Positions 1 through 6,340 of a stretch of DNA of 13,438 nt are shown piece after piece (position 1 is the first letter of the stretch; the number at the start of each line of letters is the position of its first letter). The stretch is from Ktedonobacterales bacterium. GTDB lineage: Bacteria; Chloroflexota; Ktedonobacteria; Ktedonobacterales; JACDGC01. The translations under genes and the position numbers were made by a program. The notes beneath the pieces are model-generated. The model was not told where the DNA came from. It ran no database searches and worked only from the letters and a program-made list of their open reading frames with translations. The stretch is from the NCBI GenBank assembly GCA_013815535.1, contig JACDGC010000041.1:1-13438 (forward strand). The letters run 5' to 3'.

Positions 1-24
1 GATTGACGATTGAGGAATCTGCAC

Positions 25-54
25 CAAAAGAAGAAGGCTCCGATGTCCGGAGCC
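25..54 (-). terminator. Intrinsic terminator after the serine recombinase
   Basis: On the minus strand, a perfect 7-bp GC-rich stem (GGCTCCG / CGGAGCC, 36-42 with 48-54, 5-nt loop) is followed directly by a T-rich tract (TTCTTCTTTT). It starts about 10 bases after the recombinase stop codon at 65-67. Confidence 0.8.
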
Positions 55-64
55 TACGACAGGT

Positions 65-1714
65 CTATGGGCGGTGCCCCCACAGGGACCCGTCACGAAG
101 ACCCCCATTATCGTCATGGGCGAAATGCTGGACATATGTGCCGCCATTTGGCTCGTCTCCTAAGCGGAACACATATTCGATCTCTACACGGTCGAGGTAT
201 AAGACAACACGCTTGATAAAATGCTTGAGCAAGTCCCGCCGTTCTTCCAGAGGCCCCTCAGCGAGCAGGGTATGCATATCCCGGACATACTGCTCAACTT
301 TCATCCGGTCAATTGGCTGTGGCGTCCCCTTGGCTTCTTGAGCACGCAACGTAGCTAGTTGATTCGTCAGAGCCGTATACCGAGCTTGCGCGCGGTCATA
401 CTGCCCCTCGATGAGATCATTCATTCCCTTGCGTTCAATCACACTCAAAAGCCGTGAGAGCTTTTCGCGTTGCTCCCGGATCTCTTTTTCCAGCAATGCG
501 AGCTGCTGAGCCGGATCACCGTGCGTCTCTTGCGCCAATGTCTGCGCGAGCTGCAACGACTCATGGATATATTCAACCGTCAACACACGGCTGACGAAAT
601 CCGTGCAAACTGCTTCTTCGATGTACCAGGTGGGTGTCCGCGGCATCGCACAATCGGCCCCACGGCCATGCATTTTCGTCGCACAGCGATACCACCGCGT
701 CGTCGGGAACTTGGGATTACATTGCCCATTCATCGGCGCATCCCCCCGCTCAGCATCGAGACACAAGCCACAACGTAACAAACCCGTGAGGAGGTAGGCT
801 GAGGCTAAGCGTCGTGGTGAAGTTGCCGTGAAGGTACGGCTTTGGCGCTGCTGCTGAATCTGAAGAAATTCATCGAGGGTCACATAGGATTCACAGAACC
901 GTTGTCCACCTTCCCAGCCATCAGGGAAGCGTTTGCCATGGTAGACAAAGATGCCAGTATACAGCAAGTTGTTGAAGAACTCCGAATAATGTTCCCTTTT
1001 GGAATAGAGATGGGTCGCTTCATGGATCTCTTGGAGACTAGCGTTGCCCTCTCGTTTCATTTTCCATGCCAACTCAACTTGTTCCGCGACCGCCTCATCT
1101 TTCACCAGCCGCCCTGCTAAACGGGGATCACCATTGCGGCGCCGTCCGATCTGTTCTTTTTGCACCGTGAAACCTACCGGAGGATTACCGCCAGGCCAAT
1201 ACCCCTTATCAACGATAAAATGTTGGCCGCGCTTCACATCGGCGGAGAGGTCTTCCAGAAAGCGTTGATTCTTCCAATCAATGAACGCCTCATAGATGGG
1301 AGCCATCTCATTGTTGGGTACGTCATCAATCTTGCTCACAATGGCGTAGCCTAGTTTGCGGAGTTCGGCTTTATAGAACTGCGCGTCGAGTTGGTCGCGG
1401 GCAAACCGCGCAAAGGACCACACCGCAATGCCATCGACTTTGCGCGGGCCTTGCCGAGCAAAAGCGATCATCTCCTGAAACTGATCGCGATCTTCCCGGC
1501 TGCCCTCTAGCGCCTCATCAGTGAACATACGATCAATGATCCAGCCATTGCCCGCACACCAGTCTGTCATGCCCAAAACCTGACTATCGATAGTCTGCAT
1601 ATCACCGGGAGAATGCCGCAAATAGCACCAGACATGCGAACCAGGAGGTAAGTCCCAGCGCCGTTGTTGTTGCTTCTGGGCTTTGAGACGTTGAACTGTG
1701 CTTGAACGTGGCAT
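65..1714 (-). CDS. Large serine recombinase / integrase
   Basis: This is a 549-aa site-specific DNA recombinase of the large serine family. It probably integrates and excises the surrounding element. The N-terminal resolvase domain (about residues 27-165) has the YLRHS motif with Arg33 and nucleophile Ser35, and the downstream FARFARD motif (Arg103, Arg106). A recombinase domain follows (about 170-300). A zinc ribbon uses Cys315, Cys318, Cys344 and Cys355. A charged coiled-coil segment spans about 400-465. Length and domain order are typical of the family. I chose the ATG at 1714 because GGGAGGG lies 5 bases upstream; the reading frame is open to 1810, but the added 32 residues lack a ribosome site and precede the family domain. 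It has its own extended -10 promoter and an intrinsic terminator. It is the only recombinase seen, so it is the natural candidate for the nth insertion. Confidence 0.93.
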   Translation of the reverse strand: MPRSSTVQRLKAQKQQQRRWDLPPGSHVWCYLRHSPGDMQTIDSQVLGMTDWCAGNGWIIDRMFTDEALEGSREDRDQFQEMIAFARQGPRKVDGIAVWSFARFARDQLDAQFYKAELRKLGYAIVSKIDDVPNNEMAPIYEAFIDWKNQRFLEDLSADVKRGQHFIVDKGYWPGGNPPVGFTVQKEQIGRRRNGDPRLAGRLVKDEAVAEQVELAWKMKREGNASLQEIHEATHLYSKREHYSEFFNNLLYTGIFVYHGKRFPDGWEGGQRFCESYVTLDEFLQIQQQRQSRTFTATSPRRLASAYLLTGLLRCGLCLDAERGDAPMNGQCNPKFPTTRWYRCATKMHGRGADCAMPRTPTWYIEEAVCTDFVSRVLTVEYIHESLQLAQTLAQETHGDPAQQLALLEKEIREQREKLSRLLSVIERKGMNDLIEGQYDRAQARYTALTNQLATLRAQEAKGTPQPIDRMKVEQYVRDMHTLLAEGPLEERRDLLKHFIKRVVLYLDRVEIEYVFRLGDEPNGGTYVQHFAHDDNGGLRDGSLWGHRP

Positions 1715-1738
1715 CGTATCCCTCCCGTGATTCCCCTC

Positions 1739-1747
1739 ATTATACCA
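1739..1747 (-). promoter_or_regulatory. Extended -10 promoter for the serine recombinase
   Basis: The minus strand reads TGGTATAAT, a perfect -10 box with the TG extension, about 25 bases upstream of the recombinase ATG and its GGGAGGG ribosome site. No good -35 box is visible at 16-18 bases, as is common for extended -10 promoters. Confidence 0.6.
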
Positions 1748-1799
1748 AATGAGCGCCACACCCTCGCGCGGTGCAGCGCCCCCCTTTATCGGTCTTCTC

Positions 1800-2108
1800 C
1801 TAGTCTTCAATGGTCATGCCCGCTTCGAGCGGGCTAGCCGTGCGGGCGAAGCCCACGCAATTACAATTCGGTATCTCGCACCACACGATCGCATGCGTCG
1901 TTCCCTGCACTTGCGCCTCAAAGCGTTGCCCGTTGCGGAGGATGGCCATCACCAGAAACTCCCCATAGACTGACGGATTGATTTTCATCACCACCCGCCG
2001 CACAGGTGAACAGGTATCAAACTTATCCATCGCGTTCTGGCTCACGATCTGTAACAAGGACTCAACCCCCTGCTGCACCCTCACCCGTGACTTCTTATTG
2101 CTTGCCAT
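1800..2108 (-). CDS. Small unknown protein downstream of the Rep-like gene
   Basis: The product is 102 aa if it starts at the ATG at 2108, which has a GGGGGAA ribosome site 3 bases upstream. An in-frame ATG at 2141 would overlap the Rep-like gene by 17 bp and has no such site. I do not recognise the family. The N-terminus is basic (MASNKKSRVRVQQG). The middle is predicted beta-rich (about residues 35-85) and includes a VWCEIPNCNC stretch with three cysteines. The C-terminus is acidic. The gene starts 16 bases after the Rep-like stop codon and is probably co-transcribed with it, so it may assist replication or transfer. The last 40 bases of the coding region contain a perfect 7-bp hairpin (1818-1834). 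It could also be a small DNA-binding accessory protein, but nothing in the sequence proves this. Confidence 0.6.
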   Translation of the reverse strand: MASNKKSRVRVQQGVESLLQIVSQNAMDKFDTCSPVRRVVMKINPSVYGEFLVMAILRNGQRFEAQVQGTTHAIVWCEIPNCNCVGFARTASPLEAGMTIED

Positions 2109-2124
2109 CACTTCCCCCTTACGC

Positions 2125-3384
2125 TTAACTCGCTCGTTCATCTTCTAATGATGCTAACCTTCGCTGTTTCGCCGCTGCCTCTTTATCCTTGGCATACCCA
2201 ATCTTGCGCCGCTTTTCCTCCACTTGTTTGAGGAAGGTCGTCTGATAGTCGCTGTAGTGGTCATCGGCATGGTCGAAAATGCCGACCAGCGCATCGTACA
2301 GGTCGAAGCCCTCGATCACCCCCTGCTCGTGCGCCTTCCATGCTACCCAACTCTCGACATACCCCAGGATGGTCGATATCATCCGTTTTTCGTGGAACTG
2401 ACGCACCTTGTCACGCTGCCCTGGACATGCATCCGCCCTTTCAAAGGTGACGCCCTGCACCATCTTCCACCACGAGGTCGTCGGCCACCGGGAGCGGTTT
2501 TTATCATGGGTCGGCGTCGTGTGGCGCAACCACTTTTGGGTGGAATACTGCCACATGCTATCGAGCATCTCCCACAACTGGGCCATCGTCTCGACGCCCA
2601 TTTCGTGCAGCACTTCCCGCTCATAGCGCATCTCGACCCGTATCACTGGCTGGCGACGGTCCCACCCGTTGCCTTCCCATACATCACCAAACCACACCTT
2701 ATCTTGGCTGTGCGTGCGAATCTCCCGCGGCTTGTCGTATACCACCGAGGAATGTGGGGACGAGAGCGAGAAGCTGACCGTTTCCGCTTGTCGATAGCGC
2801 ACTATCAGTTCATTCGTCGTGCGGTCTTCCAAATTGGCCGCAGGGATGGGCAGATCCAATACCATGGCATCCTCTAACCGCCAGCGCGTCACATGCCCCA
2901 GCCGTACAAAATCGGCATCATGCAGTGAATCAGCGGATTTCCCAGCGATGTCAGCGCACAAATGCACCTCACTGGGCTGATAGGTGAAGGTGCCCAGTTC
3001 GTCTAAGAGGACCTGCACTTTGTCCCATGCAACACGATAGCCATGCTGCCAGAGAAATGACGAACTCAGAATGACCTGGGCGGTGATGCCGTTGAGTTGG
3101 CCGGAGCCAATCGACAACCGCGCCGCCGGACAGAACAACAACACCTGCCACATCCCTTGATTCGCACCATGCGGCGCAATCAACAATGGCTGGCCGTCAA
3201 GCTGCCACGGCGTCACCACCCGCGCCTCATCGCGGCGGCGCTTCTTGCGAGCATCCCGCTGCGCCACTGCCTCATCTTGCAGTGCCAACATCGTCTCTAG
3301 CACGCCCTCGCCGAGCGGGCCATGCGCGTTGACCCGCAAGGTGTCAATATTGCGTCCCACGACGCGGTACGTTTGCCGTGCCAT
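2125..3384 (-). CDS. Rep_trans/MOBT-like replication initiator or relaxase
   Basis: This 419-aa protein resembles the 'replication initiation factor' (Rep_trans) group, which includes rolling-circle plasmid initiators and the NicK/Tn916 Orf20-type MOBT relaxases. Visible family-like signatures are the EVHLCADIAG strand (about 139-148), the VVYDKPREI segment (Tyr216, Asp217, Lys218) and the VIRVEMRYEREVL strand-helix (Arg249, Glu251). Tyr216 is my candidate nucleophile; I infer this from its position and have not aligned it. The C-terminus is helical and very basic (about 385-412). I chose the ATG at 3384 because GGGGAGGG lies 5 bases upstream; the open frame extends to 3450 through a basic, unconserved-looking stretch. 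Nested inverted repeats upstream (3472-3587) could be the DNA target. Its job would be to nick the element DNA to start replication or transfer. Initiator and relaxase cannot be told apart here. Confidence 0.72.
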   Translation of the reverse strand: MARQTYRVVGRNIDTLRVNAHGPLGEGVLETMLALQDEAVAQRDARKKRRRDEARVVTPWQLDGQPLLIAPHGANQGMWQVLLFCPAARLSIGSGQLNGITAQVILSSSFLWQHGYRVAWDKVQVLLDELGTFTYQPSEVHLCADIAGKSADSLHDADFVRLGHVTRWRLEDAMVLDLPIPAANLEDRTTNELIVRYRQAETVSFSLSSPHSSVVYDKPREIRTHSQDKVWFGDVWEGNGWDRRQPVIRVEMRYEREVLHEMGVETMAQLWEMLDSMWQYSTQKWLRHTTPTHDKNRSRWPTTSWWKMVQGVTFERADACPGQRDKVRQFHEKRMISTILGYVESWVAWKAHEQGVIEGFDLYDALVGIFDHADDHYSDYQTTFLKQVEEKRRKIGYAKDKEAAAKQRRLASLEDERAS

Positions 3385-3471
3385 CCGTCCCTCCCCAAAG
3401 AATTGCCGTTTTGGGGGCAGCCTTTGGCGCTTGCGTGCGCCTACTGGCATGCCTGTTTTTTGTGTCTACAT

Positions 3472-3490
3472 GGGAGTGCGAGTTACTCCC
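3472..3490. repeat. Perfect inverted repeat upstream of the Rep-like gene
   Basis: GGGAGT (3472-3477) and ACTCCC (3485-3490) flank a 7-base spacer. It lies 88 bases upstream of the Rep-like start codon. It could be an operator, a nick-site hairpin or part of an origin. No T-tract follows on either strand, which argues against a terminator. Confidence 0.5.
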
Positions 3491-3516
3491 CCCGCACCAA
3501 TGAATGCTGGCTTCGC

Positions 3517-3587
3517 GGGGCGGCGCGCACCTAAAACGGGCCGGGGGCGGCCTGCGGGCCGCCCCTCAGCCCACGGCGCGCCGCCCC
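3517..3587. repeat. Nested GC-rich inverted repeats, candidate origin
   Basis: An outer pair of perfect 12-bp arms, GGGGCGGCGCGC (3517-3528) and GCGCGCCGCCCC (3576-3587), encloses an inner perfect 9-bp stem, GGGGCGGCC (3544-3552) and GGCCGCCCC (3557-3565), with a TGCG tetraloop. The right outer arm overlaps a 10-bp palindrome (3574-3583). The structure sits in the non-coding gap 3385-3662, between the Rep-like gene and a divergent gene. Rolling-circle and transfer origins are often hairpin-rich and adjacent to their initiator or relaxase gene, so this is the best origin candidate here. No U-tract supports a terminator. Confidence 0.55.
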
Positions 3588-3595
3588 TAATGTTA

Positions 3596-3623
3596 TTGTT
3601 GACTTGTCTCCTGTTGGTATAAT
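3596..3623 (+). promoter_or_regulatory. Promoter for the receiver-like gene
   Basis: A perfect TATAAT (3618-3623) is preceded by TGG (extended -10). TTGTTG (3596-3601) lies at a 16-base spacing. The start codon of the plus-strand gene is 39 bases downstream of the -10 box. Confidence 0.7.
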
Positions 3624-3662
3624 CTGGCTAAATTCGGTGATGCACTGAGAAGGGAAGGACCC

Positions 3663-4055
3663 ATGCCGCCCATTCTGATTTACAGCCTGGATGCCGCTAT
3701 GCGAAACCTCCTCGTTCAGATAGTCGATGAGTACCACACCGATGTGCGGGCGTTCAGCAAGTTTCGCGAGGCATTTACGTATCTCGAAACCCTCCCCCCA
3801 ACCCTCGCTATTTTTGATGCACAGGATGATATTCCCATCGCCACCACACAGGCGCTTTTGCTGAACTACCCGCTTGAGCAGCTACGTCAACATCGTTTCG
3901 TCCTCTTAACATTTCCCCAGCGCTATTTGCCTCCCACCCTCGGAGTTCAAGTGCGACCCTTGAACATCTACCATGTACGAAAGCCCTTCGAGCTGGACCT
4001 CTTATATGGAGTCATCAATCAAGCATGGCAAGCGTTGAATCACCCCTCATCGTGA
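3663..4055 (+). CDS. Degenerate receiver-domain (REC-like) protein
   Basis: This 130-aa single-domain protein looks like a response-regulator receiver. It opens with an ILIY strand and helix (residues 4-20). It has a candidate phospho-acceptor Asp52 in the strand LAIFDAQ, a Thr after the FVLL strand near residue 83, and a terminal HVRKPF motif with the conserved Lys. The usual acidic pair after the first strand is replaced by Ser-Leu, so Mg2+-dependent phosphorylation is doubtful and it may be a pseudo-receiver. No DNA-binding output domain is present. The start at 3663 has AAGGGAAGGA 5 bases upstream. It is the only complete plus-strand gene inside the element, is driven by its own promoter, and converges on the next gene with a 16-bp overlap. 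REC-like folding is inferred from pattern only; no partner kinase is seen in the element. Confidence 0.62.
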   Translation: MPPILIYSLDAAMRNLLVQIVDEYHTDVRAFSKFREAFTYLETLPPTLAIFDAQDDIPIATTQALLLNYPLEQLRQHRFVLLTFPQRYLPPTLGVQVRPLNIYHVRKPFELDLLYGVINQAWQALNHPSS

Positions 4056-4441
4056 TAGCGGACATCACGTAATTTGCGCCGTTCGTCGCGTTCTCGTAGA
4101 GCTTCCTTCGTTTGTTTGTGCGTACGTCGAGGACGTGGCGGTTGCGGCGGAATGGGATGCTGGCGAACCTCTTCGGGAACATAGAGCATCATCGCCTTGA
4201 GCGCCCAAGCGAAGGCTTGCATATCCGTTCGCAGCACATCCGCATAACCGAGCGGCTTGCCCTCGATTTCCTTGCGCTTGATGTAGTCATGGTCCCGATA
4301 AATGCGCCCGATGATTTGCTTGACCACCAATGCATAGACCATCCCCGCTGCACGTGACTGTGACAAGTAATACTTGAGTAAGTCATCAGGTACCCCAAGG
4401 TGAAACAAGGGGTCAACCACTGGTTCAAGTTCGTCGCTCAT
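4040..4441 (-). CDS. Unknown 133-aa protein
   Basis: I do not recognise this family. The N-terminal two thirds (residues 1-95) look mostly helical. A proline-rich and arginine-rich linker (PPQPPRPRR, about 99-107) follows, and then a strongly charged, basic tail that suggests nucleic-acid contact. The ATG at 4441 has AAAGGA 7 bases upstream. The 3' end overlaps the convergent receiver-like gene by 16 bp. An intrinsic terminator lies between it and the upstream sigma-like gene, and no clear promoter was found in the short gap, so its expression may depend on read-through. No catalytic motif is visible. Confidence 0.6.
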   Translation of the reverse strand: MSDELEPVVDPLFHLGVPDDLLKYYLSQSRAAGMVYALVVKQIIGRIYRDHDYIKRKEIEGKPLGYADVLRTDMQAFAWALKAMMLYVPEEVRQHPIPPQPPRPRRTHKQTKEALRERDERRKLRDVRYHDEG

Positions 4442-4458
4442 GCCTGTTTCCTTTCCAT

Positions 4459-4500
4459 AAAAATGCAGCCAAGTACCATCTGTAGATGGTTCTTAGCTGC
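4459..4500 (-). terminator. Intrinsic terminator after the sigma-like gene
   Basis: On the minus strand, a 16-position stem (4485-4500 with 4465-4480, two mismatches, 4-base loop at 4481-4484) is followed one base later by five T residues (4459-4463). It begins 22 bases after the sigma-like stop codon. Confidence 0.85.
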
Positions 4501-4522
4501 TGGTAAATACGTCGCCCCACTC

Positions 4523-5440
4523 CTAGCGGAAAAGTGAAACAACCTGCCTTTTTCGTGGAGAAGTCATGCCATACCCTTCTCGTGAAAAACGTACATGCGT
4601 CCGATAGCAATCATTACAATAGCCAAGCGCACGATGAGAAACCGTTGTAGTACCACATGAGATACATGCAACGTGCTTGCGCGACCACTGCTGAATCGAC
4701 TGCTTAATGGGCGTACGTAGCCGGAGTTTGATATCCTGGTACCGCTTCTTCCCGTAGCAAGACATGCACAACCCTTGGCTGACGTGCCGTTGTTCCGTGG
4801 TTCCACATTGAACACACGCCGCATAGTCAACAGCCCAAGTACCACGTGCCAAGAGTTGGACTACCTTACGCCGTGACTTTTGCTGACGATGCTTTTGGCG
4901 CACTTCTCGATGCAATTCATGACGCATGCGACGCAGGGCCGTCTCTACTCGTACCAAGTCACCTGTGAAATTGTATTCATTCACAAGATGATGGTAAATT
5001 TGCTCGTGACCGAATCCTTGAACATTCAATCCAAGGATAACCTGTTCAATCAATGGCCAATGAGCAATACGCTGAGCTACTTGTTTCAATTCGATGCGCG
5101 TAAGCACTTGCTCCTCTAAAGAAGGAGACAAAGGCTTCCAATCCCGAGAATCAAGCAACGTGACATCGCTATCAGGATATGGTTGCGCATCAAAAGAAAG
5201 CGTGCGGTGACGCCCTCTCAGATAGTTGTGCGCCATAAAACCGACTCGGTGATGTAAGAAACCACGAGGCGAAGTAATCCCCTCAAGAGTAGGATTACTG
5301 TTCCACAGTTGAATAAATGTGACCTGAACAATATCCTCAGCTTCATCAAAAGAGAGGTTGTAGCGTTGTTGAACGTGCCGCACCTGCAAAGAAAACTGAT
5401 CAGCATACAAGTCGTCAAACGTAGTCGTACTAGTGGTCAT
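4523..5440 (-). CDS. Sigma-70/ECF-like protein with two C-terminal zinc fingers
   Basis: This 305-aa protein would act on RNA polymerase. Residues about 8-80 match sigma region 2, including the AEDIVQVTFIQLW signature (34-46) and the FLHHRVG..YLRGRHR helix (61-79). Residues about 113-180 follow the pattern of a degenerate sigma region 4 (a helix-turn-helix ending in RRMRHELHREV). After a basic linker come two near-identical zinc-finger modules, Cys209/212/225/228 and Cys259/262/275/278, exactly 50 residues apart. Both follow C-x2-CGTT-x5-H-x3-G-x-C-x2-CY, taking x as any residue. Ordinary ECF factors end after region 4, so the tail of about 125 residues is unusual. The ATG at 5440 has GGAGGGG 4 bases upstream, inside the end of the preceding gene, which implies translational coupling. 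It may direct transcription of element genes. Alternatively it is a sigma-derived DNA-binding regulator. Confidence 0.75.
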   Translation of the reverse strand: MTTSTTTFDDLYADQFSLQVRHVQQRYNLSFDEAEDIVQVTFIQLWNSNPTLEGITSPRGFLHHRVGFMAHNYLRGRHRTLSFDAQPYPDSDVTLLDSRDWKPLSPSLEEQVLTRIELKQVAQRIAHWPLIEQVILGLNVQGFGHEQIYHHLVNEYNFTGDLVRVETALRRMRHELHREVRQKHRQQKSRRKVVQLLARGTWAVDYAACVQCGTTEQRHVSQGLCMSCYGKKRYQDIKLRLRTPIKQSIQQWSRKHVACISCGTTTVSHRALGYCNDCYRTHVRFSREGYGMTSPRKRQVVSLFR

Positions 5441-5666
5441 GATTCCCCTCCGTCATTGATTGCAATAAATGCGCTTTTACTAATCGTGCAAAAACACCCG
5501 ACGCCGCCTGCTGAACATCAGAAAGCGTAGGTGCATCTACATGCGTAGCAGCAAAAGGCAAAAACTCAATAATACGACCAGCATTCTTACGACGCTGACG
5601 TACTTTTACAGAGGGCTGACTTTTGGTTGCTTTGACTTTTTCAACCAAAGCGGGTATACTTCTCAT
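5430..5666 (-). CDS. Small basic protein overlapping the sigma-like gene
   Basis: This is a 78-aa protein of unknown family. The N-terminal 30 residues are rich in Lys and Arg (KVRQRRKNAGR near 21-31). A second helical part (about 46-70) follows. There is no membrane segment, signal peptide or catalytic motif. The ATG at 5666 has AAAGG about 10 bases upstream. Its stop codon overlaps the start of the sigma-like gene by 11 bp, so the two are very likely translated together. By position and size it could be a partner or antagonist (anti-sigma-like) of the sigma-like protein. That is inference from gene order only, as no anti-sigma motif is visible. Confidence 0.6.
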   Translation of the reverse strand: MRSIPALVEKVKATKSQPSVKVRQRRKNAGRIIEFLPFAATHVDAPTLSDVQQAASGVFARLVKAHLLQSMTEGNHDH

Positions 5667-5683
5667 TGAAGATAGACCTTTCT

Positions 5684-5757
5684 AGACGAGCAGCTAACTC
5701 GTCTGGTGGGAAACTAAAGGCACTCGTCACGGTCTGGACAACTAAACGAGTGCCTTT
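5684..5757 (-). promoter_or_regulatory. Leader with competing hairpins before the small-basic/sigma pair
   Basis: The gap between the XRE gene and the 78-aa gene holds two perfect inverted repeats: 5716-5727 with 5746-5757 (12 bp) and 5684-5690 with 5698-5704 (7 bp). The CTCGT/ACGAG core recurs in all four arms. An arm of one hairpin can therefore pair over about 6 bp with an arm of the other. This is the arrangement expected of an attenuator. No known riboswitch class was recognised. Confidence 0.4.
5716..5757 (-). terminator. Probable terminator/attenuator after the XRE gene
   Basis: Perfect 12-bp arms (AAAGGCACTCGT on plus, 5716-5727; complement 5746-5757) enclose an 18-base loop, starting 13 bases after the XRE stop codon. 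On the minus strand the stem ends in CCTTTAGTTT, a weak U-tract. On the plus strand it ends in CCTTTTCCTTT. It may act in both directions. Confidence 0.55.
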
Positions 5758-5770
5758 TCCTTTGTCTAAA

Positions 5771-6046
5771 TTACTTAGACTGAATGTTTGCTATATCATC
5801 CTTTCCAGGCTGCTCCCAATGTGAAGAATTCTCAGTTGCATTTGCATCAGCAGTAGTCTCCTCAACCGCTTTTTTAATATCATCAGGTGTCACCCCAAAG
5901 ACGACAGCTAACTGACGCATATTACGCAAATCAGGCTGAGTCAAACCACGCTCCCATTTAGAGATAGTACTAGGAGCTACTCCAGCTTTCTCAGCAACCT
6001 CAAGTTGCATGAGATACTTAGATTCCCGAAGCTGTCGCAATGTCAT
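5771..6046 (-). CDS. XRE-family helix-turn-helix regulator
   Basis: This 91-aa transcription regulator has an N-terminal Cro/CI-type domain. Residues about 1-58 form the five-helix fold. The recognition segment is EVAEKAGVAPSTISKWERG (about 15-33), followed by the typical LAVVFGVTPDDI end of the domain. The C-terminal 30 residues are polar and look disordered, with no peptidase or ligand domain. The ATG at 6046 is chosen because AGAAGGAG ends 8 bases upstream; the alternative GTG at 6055 lies directly against that site. It has a good promoter of its own, 55 bases upstream. Such proteins usually repress excision or transfer genes in integrative elements, and autorepression is plausible. The target is not shown by the sequence. 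Confidence 0.88.
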   Translation of the reverse strand: MTLRQLRESKYLMQLEVAEKAGVAPSTISKWERGLTQPDLRNMRQLAVVFGVTPDDIKKAVEETTADANATENSSHWEQPGKDDIANIQSK

Positions 6047-6100
6047 AAATGTCACTCCTTCTCTTTTGCCCCATCAACGATGGAGAACTTGTCTACACAT

Positions 6101-6129
6101 AAGGTATCATGAATTGCCAAGAATGTCAA
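6101..6129 (-). promoter_or_regulatory. Promoter for the XRE regulator
   Basis: The minus strand has a perfect TTGACA (6124-6129), a 17-base spacer ending in TGA (extended -10), and TACCTT (6101-6106). The ribosome site and ATG of the XRE gene are about 43-55 bases downstream. Confidence 0.7.
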
Positions 6130-6196
6130 GTGATTTCTTCTAATTTCTTTAGATTTCCCGAAAACTCATCAAAGTAAGGCGCAGCCTATCAAAATA

Positions 6197-6340
6197 CTAG
6201 TGCTGTTTCTTTAAACGATTGTAACATAAACGACACAATCCCTTTGCCTCATGCACAATAAAAGTTGTACCGCAGTAGGTACAAGCATCATAATTTCTTG
6301 ACCAAGCAACTCTGCGACCATGATGGAGATAAACACTCAT
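6197..6340 (-). CDS. Stand-alone zinc-finger protein, same module as the sigma-like tail
   Basis: This 47-aa reading frame carries one zinc finger (Cys20, Cys23, Cys36, Cys39; His30) with the same spacing as both fingers of the sigma-like protein. It also shares the WSR-x3-AC lead-in with the second of them. The frame is open upstream to 6436, but those residues are antisense to the nth fragment, so they are not element sequence. The ATG at 6340 has no good ribosome site. The gene is therefore either a genuine tiny protein or the 3' end of a longer gene cut by integration; in a circular element its upstream part would come from the left end of the element. Function is unknown; nucleic-acid or protein binding is plausible. 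Confidence 0.5.
   Translation of the reverse strand: MSVYLHHGRRVAWSRNYDACTYCGTTFIVHEAKGLCRLCYNRLKKQH

Noticed and set aside
3..341. 112-aa plus-strand open frame at the left edge, tested as a possible nth 5' half
   Set aside because: No helix-hairpin-helix or other nth residues are present. It is antisense to the recombinase and overlaps its terminator.
2224..2877. 217-aa plus-strand open frame across the Rep-like gene
   Set aside because: It is antisense to the Rep-like protein, whose motifs and ribosome site are convincing.
3385..3450. N-terminal extension of the Rep-like frame (extra 22 residues)
   Set aside because: There is no ribosome site before 3450, while a strong GGGGAGGG precedes the ATG at 3384.
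5653..5660. GTATACT on the plus strand, resembling a -10 box
   Set aside because: It lies at the start of a minus-strand gene and no plus-strand gene follows.
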